Below are positions 62,901 through 64,000 of a stretch of 64,000 nucleotides of DNA, piece after piece; the first letter of the stretch is position 1; every line of letters starts with the position of its first letter. The stretch comes from Sipunculus nudus. Its lineage: Eukaryota > Annelida > Sipuncula > Golfingiida > Sipunculidae. Location: positions 79,778,124-79,842,123 of the forward strand of contig CM049308.1 of NCBI GenBank assembly GCA_026874595.1, in the 5' to 3' direction. The position numbers and the translations under genes were made by a program. The notes below the pieces were generated by a model that was given only the letters and a program-made list of their open reading frames with translations, was not told the DNA's origin and ran no database searches.

Positions 62901-64000
62901 TAGAAAAAAAAACATCATGCAGAGTATTATTTAAATATTAAACATTAATTTAGCCTTGTTTCAATTCTCAGAAACTACATATTCTGATGCTCACAGTATA
63001 TGTTTGTGTCAAAAAGACGTTTTATGGGATTGTTTTATTTTGTTGTAACAGAAAACGACAAATCAAATAAGGTACTTAATTTGCAACACAACATTATATG
63101 TTATGAAGTTACATTGAACATTAATAGTTGTAAAAGAAAATTATTCTATTTTTTATCTAGTTTATCATCTTTTGTTTCGTTTTAAGCTCAGCTGACTGTA
63201 AGTCTTTTAACTTGACATCCATTTGGCTGAGCGTCATGACCCATGGGTCACTTGTTTCAGGATACAGACAACCTTCGTCCTGAAGGAATCATCGTGTTTG
63301 GAGACGCAGGGAGTGGGAAGACAACCCTCACGAAGAGGATCGCCGTGGACTGGAGCAGAGTAGTCATGGCACAAACGGAAGAGAATGCGATAGAAATACA
63401 CCCGCGGGTAAAGTCCTGCCTGAGCGAGTTCAAATATGTTATACCGCTTTCCTTGAGGGACATTAAAAAAGGTCAGTGCTTCAAGGATATTATGCGTACA
63501 CAGCTGTCAATTAACAGTAATACTGCAGATAACCTGTTTGCTGATTTGGAAACAGTTCCAGAAGACTGTGTTTTAATCTTAGATGGGTATGATGAATTTA
63601 TAGAGGAGAGATCATCGGATATTGTAAATATTGTTCAGGGGAAATTCCTTGCGGGGGTTAATATTATGGTAACTAGTAGGCCATTTGTTGTGAAATCGTC
63701 AAAACTAAAAGACCGGAAATGGGATGTGACAGTTCATCTACATGGTCTCTCTCCAAAGAGCAGAGACGAATACATTGACAGGTTTGCTAGATGTCAGTGT
63801 ATTGAACTAGACAGTGCCAAAGAATTGAAGGAAACTGTCAATAGTGTTGATGATCTTTCTGAAATGAGTCAATGTCCGGCAATTTTGCTGCTTATATGTT
63901 CGCTGTGGCACAAAAGCAAAAATGTGGGTCACACATATACCTCATTTTACAAAGGATTTGTAAAATACATGTGTCTTAGATACTGGAAAAAATATTTCCC
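58128..64000 (+). CDS. Lectin-transmembrane-NACHT receptor, partial (3' end outside the window)
   Basis: Exons: 58128-58182 (signal peptide MSNIAELLTLGLYYLQITG), 58504-58713 and 59169-59276 (lectin-like domain 1), 59382-59630 and 60030-60185 (domain 2), 60629-60694 (Ser/Thr stalk), 61034-61116 (membrane span), 62412-62478 (cytosolic linker), 62660-62844 (pre-NACHT) and 63261-64000+ (NACHT). Every junction is GT-AG and in phase (1,1,1,1,1,1,0,1,0), giving 393 residues before NACHT and about 640 to the window edge. NACHT has P-loop GDAGSGKTT (407-415), Walker B LILDGYDE (498-505) and TSRP (531-534). The ectodomain faces outward and the NTPase the cytosol. NLR-family NACHT proteins are normally soluble, so the fusion is unusual. 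Signalling by ligand-driven clustering of NACHT is an inference. EPS replaces EPN in domain 2. Confidence 0.83.
58504..60185 (+). CDS. Two C-type-lectin-like domains of the lectin-NACHT receptor
   Basis: Domain 1 (residues about 20-124) carries SRSWINLRRETLTAWTWLHG and ends CSTLFGQVCQVR. It is diverged and lacks a clear calcium site. Domain 2 (about 125-260) carries CHAVVDNCFVYFCEDLNWQG, YWIGLRREEW, SLWGAGEPSDRGDC and DCQKEHDFICIK. Each domain is split by one intron at the same place as in the minus-strand lectin gene. In domain 2 the EPN site reads EPS and the WND site reads QVED, so standard sugar binding is uncertain; protein or lipid ligands are possible. Confidence 0.85.
59876..59930. 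repeat. (AT)n microsatellite in an intron of the lectin-NACHT gene
   Basis: A TA run of about 52 bases lies between the two exons of lectin-like domain 2. Confidence 0.95.
61034..61116 (+). CDS. Transmembrane exon of the lectin-NACHT receptor
   Basis: It encodes VYLVAILAPIAIVLFIVAVS followed by IIVFKVYK: a strongly hydrophobic span of about 23 residues flanked by lysines on the C-terminal side. It enters in phase 1 and leaves in phase 0. The next supported exon (62412, KRVMIQQEEDQPESMPLKR) starts in phase 0 with more basic and acidic residues, as expected for a cytosolic juxtamembrane region. Confidence 0.88.
62412..62844 (+). CDS. Cytosolic linker and pre-NACHT exons of the lectin-NACHT receptor
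   Basis: 62412-62478 ends with one base (G) that completes GGT with the first two bases of 62660. 62660-62844 then reads NLPDFQQTLASKLLRMNKKI ... WVAIDDIYTDVQW ... and leaves in phase 0 at GTGAGT. The IDDIYTDVQ-type segment just before NACHT is typical of animal NACHT proteins, and the phase-0 intron before NACHT is shared with the CARD-NLR at 38885-39101. Confidence 0.83.
63186..63254 (+). repeat. Minimal family A copy at the NACHT splice acceptor
   Basis: Only the two ends of family A remain: AGCTCAGCTGACTGTAAGTC at the left, and GGCTGAGCGTCATGACCCAT then GGGTCACTTGTT at the right. The element ends directly before the 'TCAG' of the acceptor, so its terminal pyrimidines form part of the splice signal of the exon starting at 63261. 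Confidence 0.7.
63261..64000 (+). CDS. NACHT domain exon (runs off the window)
   Basis: Open from the acceptor CTTGTTTCAG to the last base. It shows IIVFGDAGSGKTTLTKRIAV, YVIPLSLRDI, VLILDGYDE, MVTSRPF and CPAILLLICSLW in the order of a NACHT NTPase (P-loop, effector strand, Walker B with DGYDE, sensor TSRP, helical part). All catalytic motifs are intact. The type differs from the CARD-NLR (GQNGTGKT, LFILDDID), so it is not a recent copy of that gene's NACHT. Whether LRRs or another module follow cannot be seen. Confidence 0.92.

Overview
The window reads as AT-rich, intron-bearing, repeat-dense animal DNA, most likely from a bivalve or another lophotrochozoan. That placement is inference, from multiplied NACHT/NLR and C-type-lectin genes, short exons with GT-AG introns, and many interspersed repeats of a kind I associate with bivalve genomes. 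There is no sign of bacterial gene organisation.

The main content is a small cluster of innate-immunity-type receptor genes. (1) 1987-7708 (+) is a decayed NACHT-LRR copy with stops, frameshifts and transposons in an intron. (2) 43648-36557 (-) is an intact 11-exon gene for about 1261 residues: four tandem two-exon CARD-like modules, a NACHT NTPase and a C-terminal leucine-rich region. (3) 57324-50085 (-) is an 8-exon gene for a 357-residue type I membrane protein: signal peptide, two C-type-lectin-like domains, stalk, one membrane segment and a short tail. (4) 58128 to the window end (+) lies head to head with (3), with 803 bases between the start codons. It has the same exon order and phases through the membrane exon, but then continues in phase into a cytosolic pre-NACHT segment and a NACHT domain. 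Every exon junction in (2), (3) and (4) was checked by hand and keeps frame. Gene (4) therefore predicts a membrane-spanning lectin-NACHT receptor, which is the most striking feature here. It is cut by the window edge, so its C terminus is unknown.

A fifth gene fragment at 22806-24534 (+) matches the neudesin/MAPR (cytochrome-b5-like) family. Its central exon is not visible.

The rest is mostly repeats. There are two eroded Ty3/gypsy-type elements (8.8-9.8 kb; 18.2-21.1 kb with a 3' LTR and polypurine tract). There are two pogo/Tigger-like elements (3.3-5.4 kb, 21.6-22.5 kb), a nested MITE with very GC-rich ends, a hAT-like element in a lectin-gene intron, a tRNA-derived SINE, and several families of short tandem-unit elements. 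The latter begin with a hairpin and end in a palindrome followed by CTTGTT or TTGTTT, a layout that resembles non-autonomous rolling-circle (Helentron/HINE) elements. One very short copy lies directly at the splice acceptor of the NACHT exon of gene (4), and another sits 12 bases upstream of an acceptor in pseudogene (1).

Taken together, the cluster holds membrane lectin receptors and cytosolic CARD-NACHT-LRR sensors side by side, plus one gene that appears to join an ectodomain of the first kind to a NACHT engine resembling the second. Functional statements are inferred from domain families; nothing in the sequence identifies ligands.
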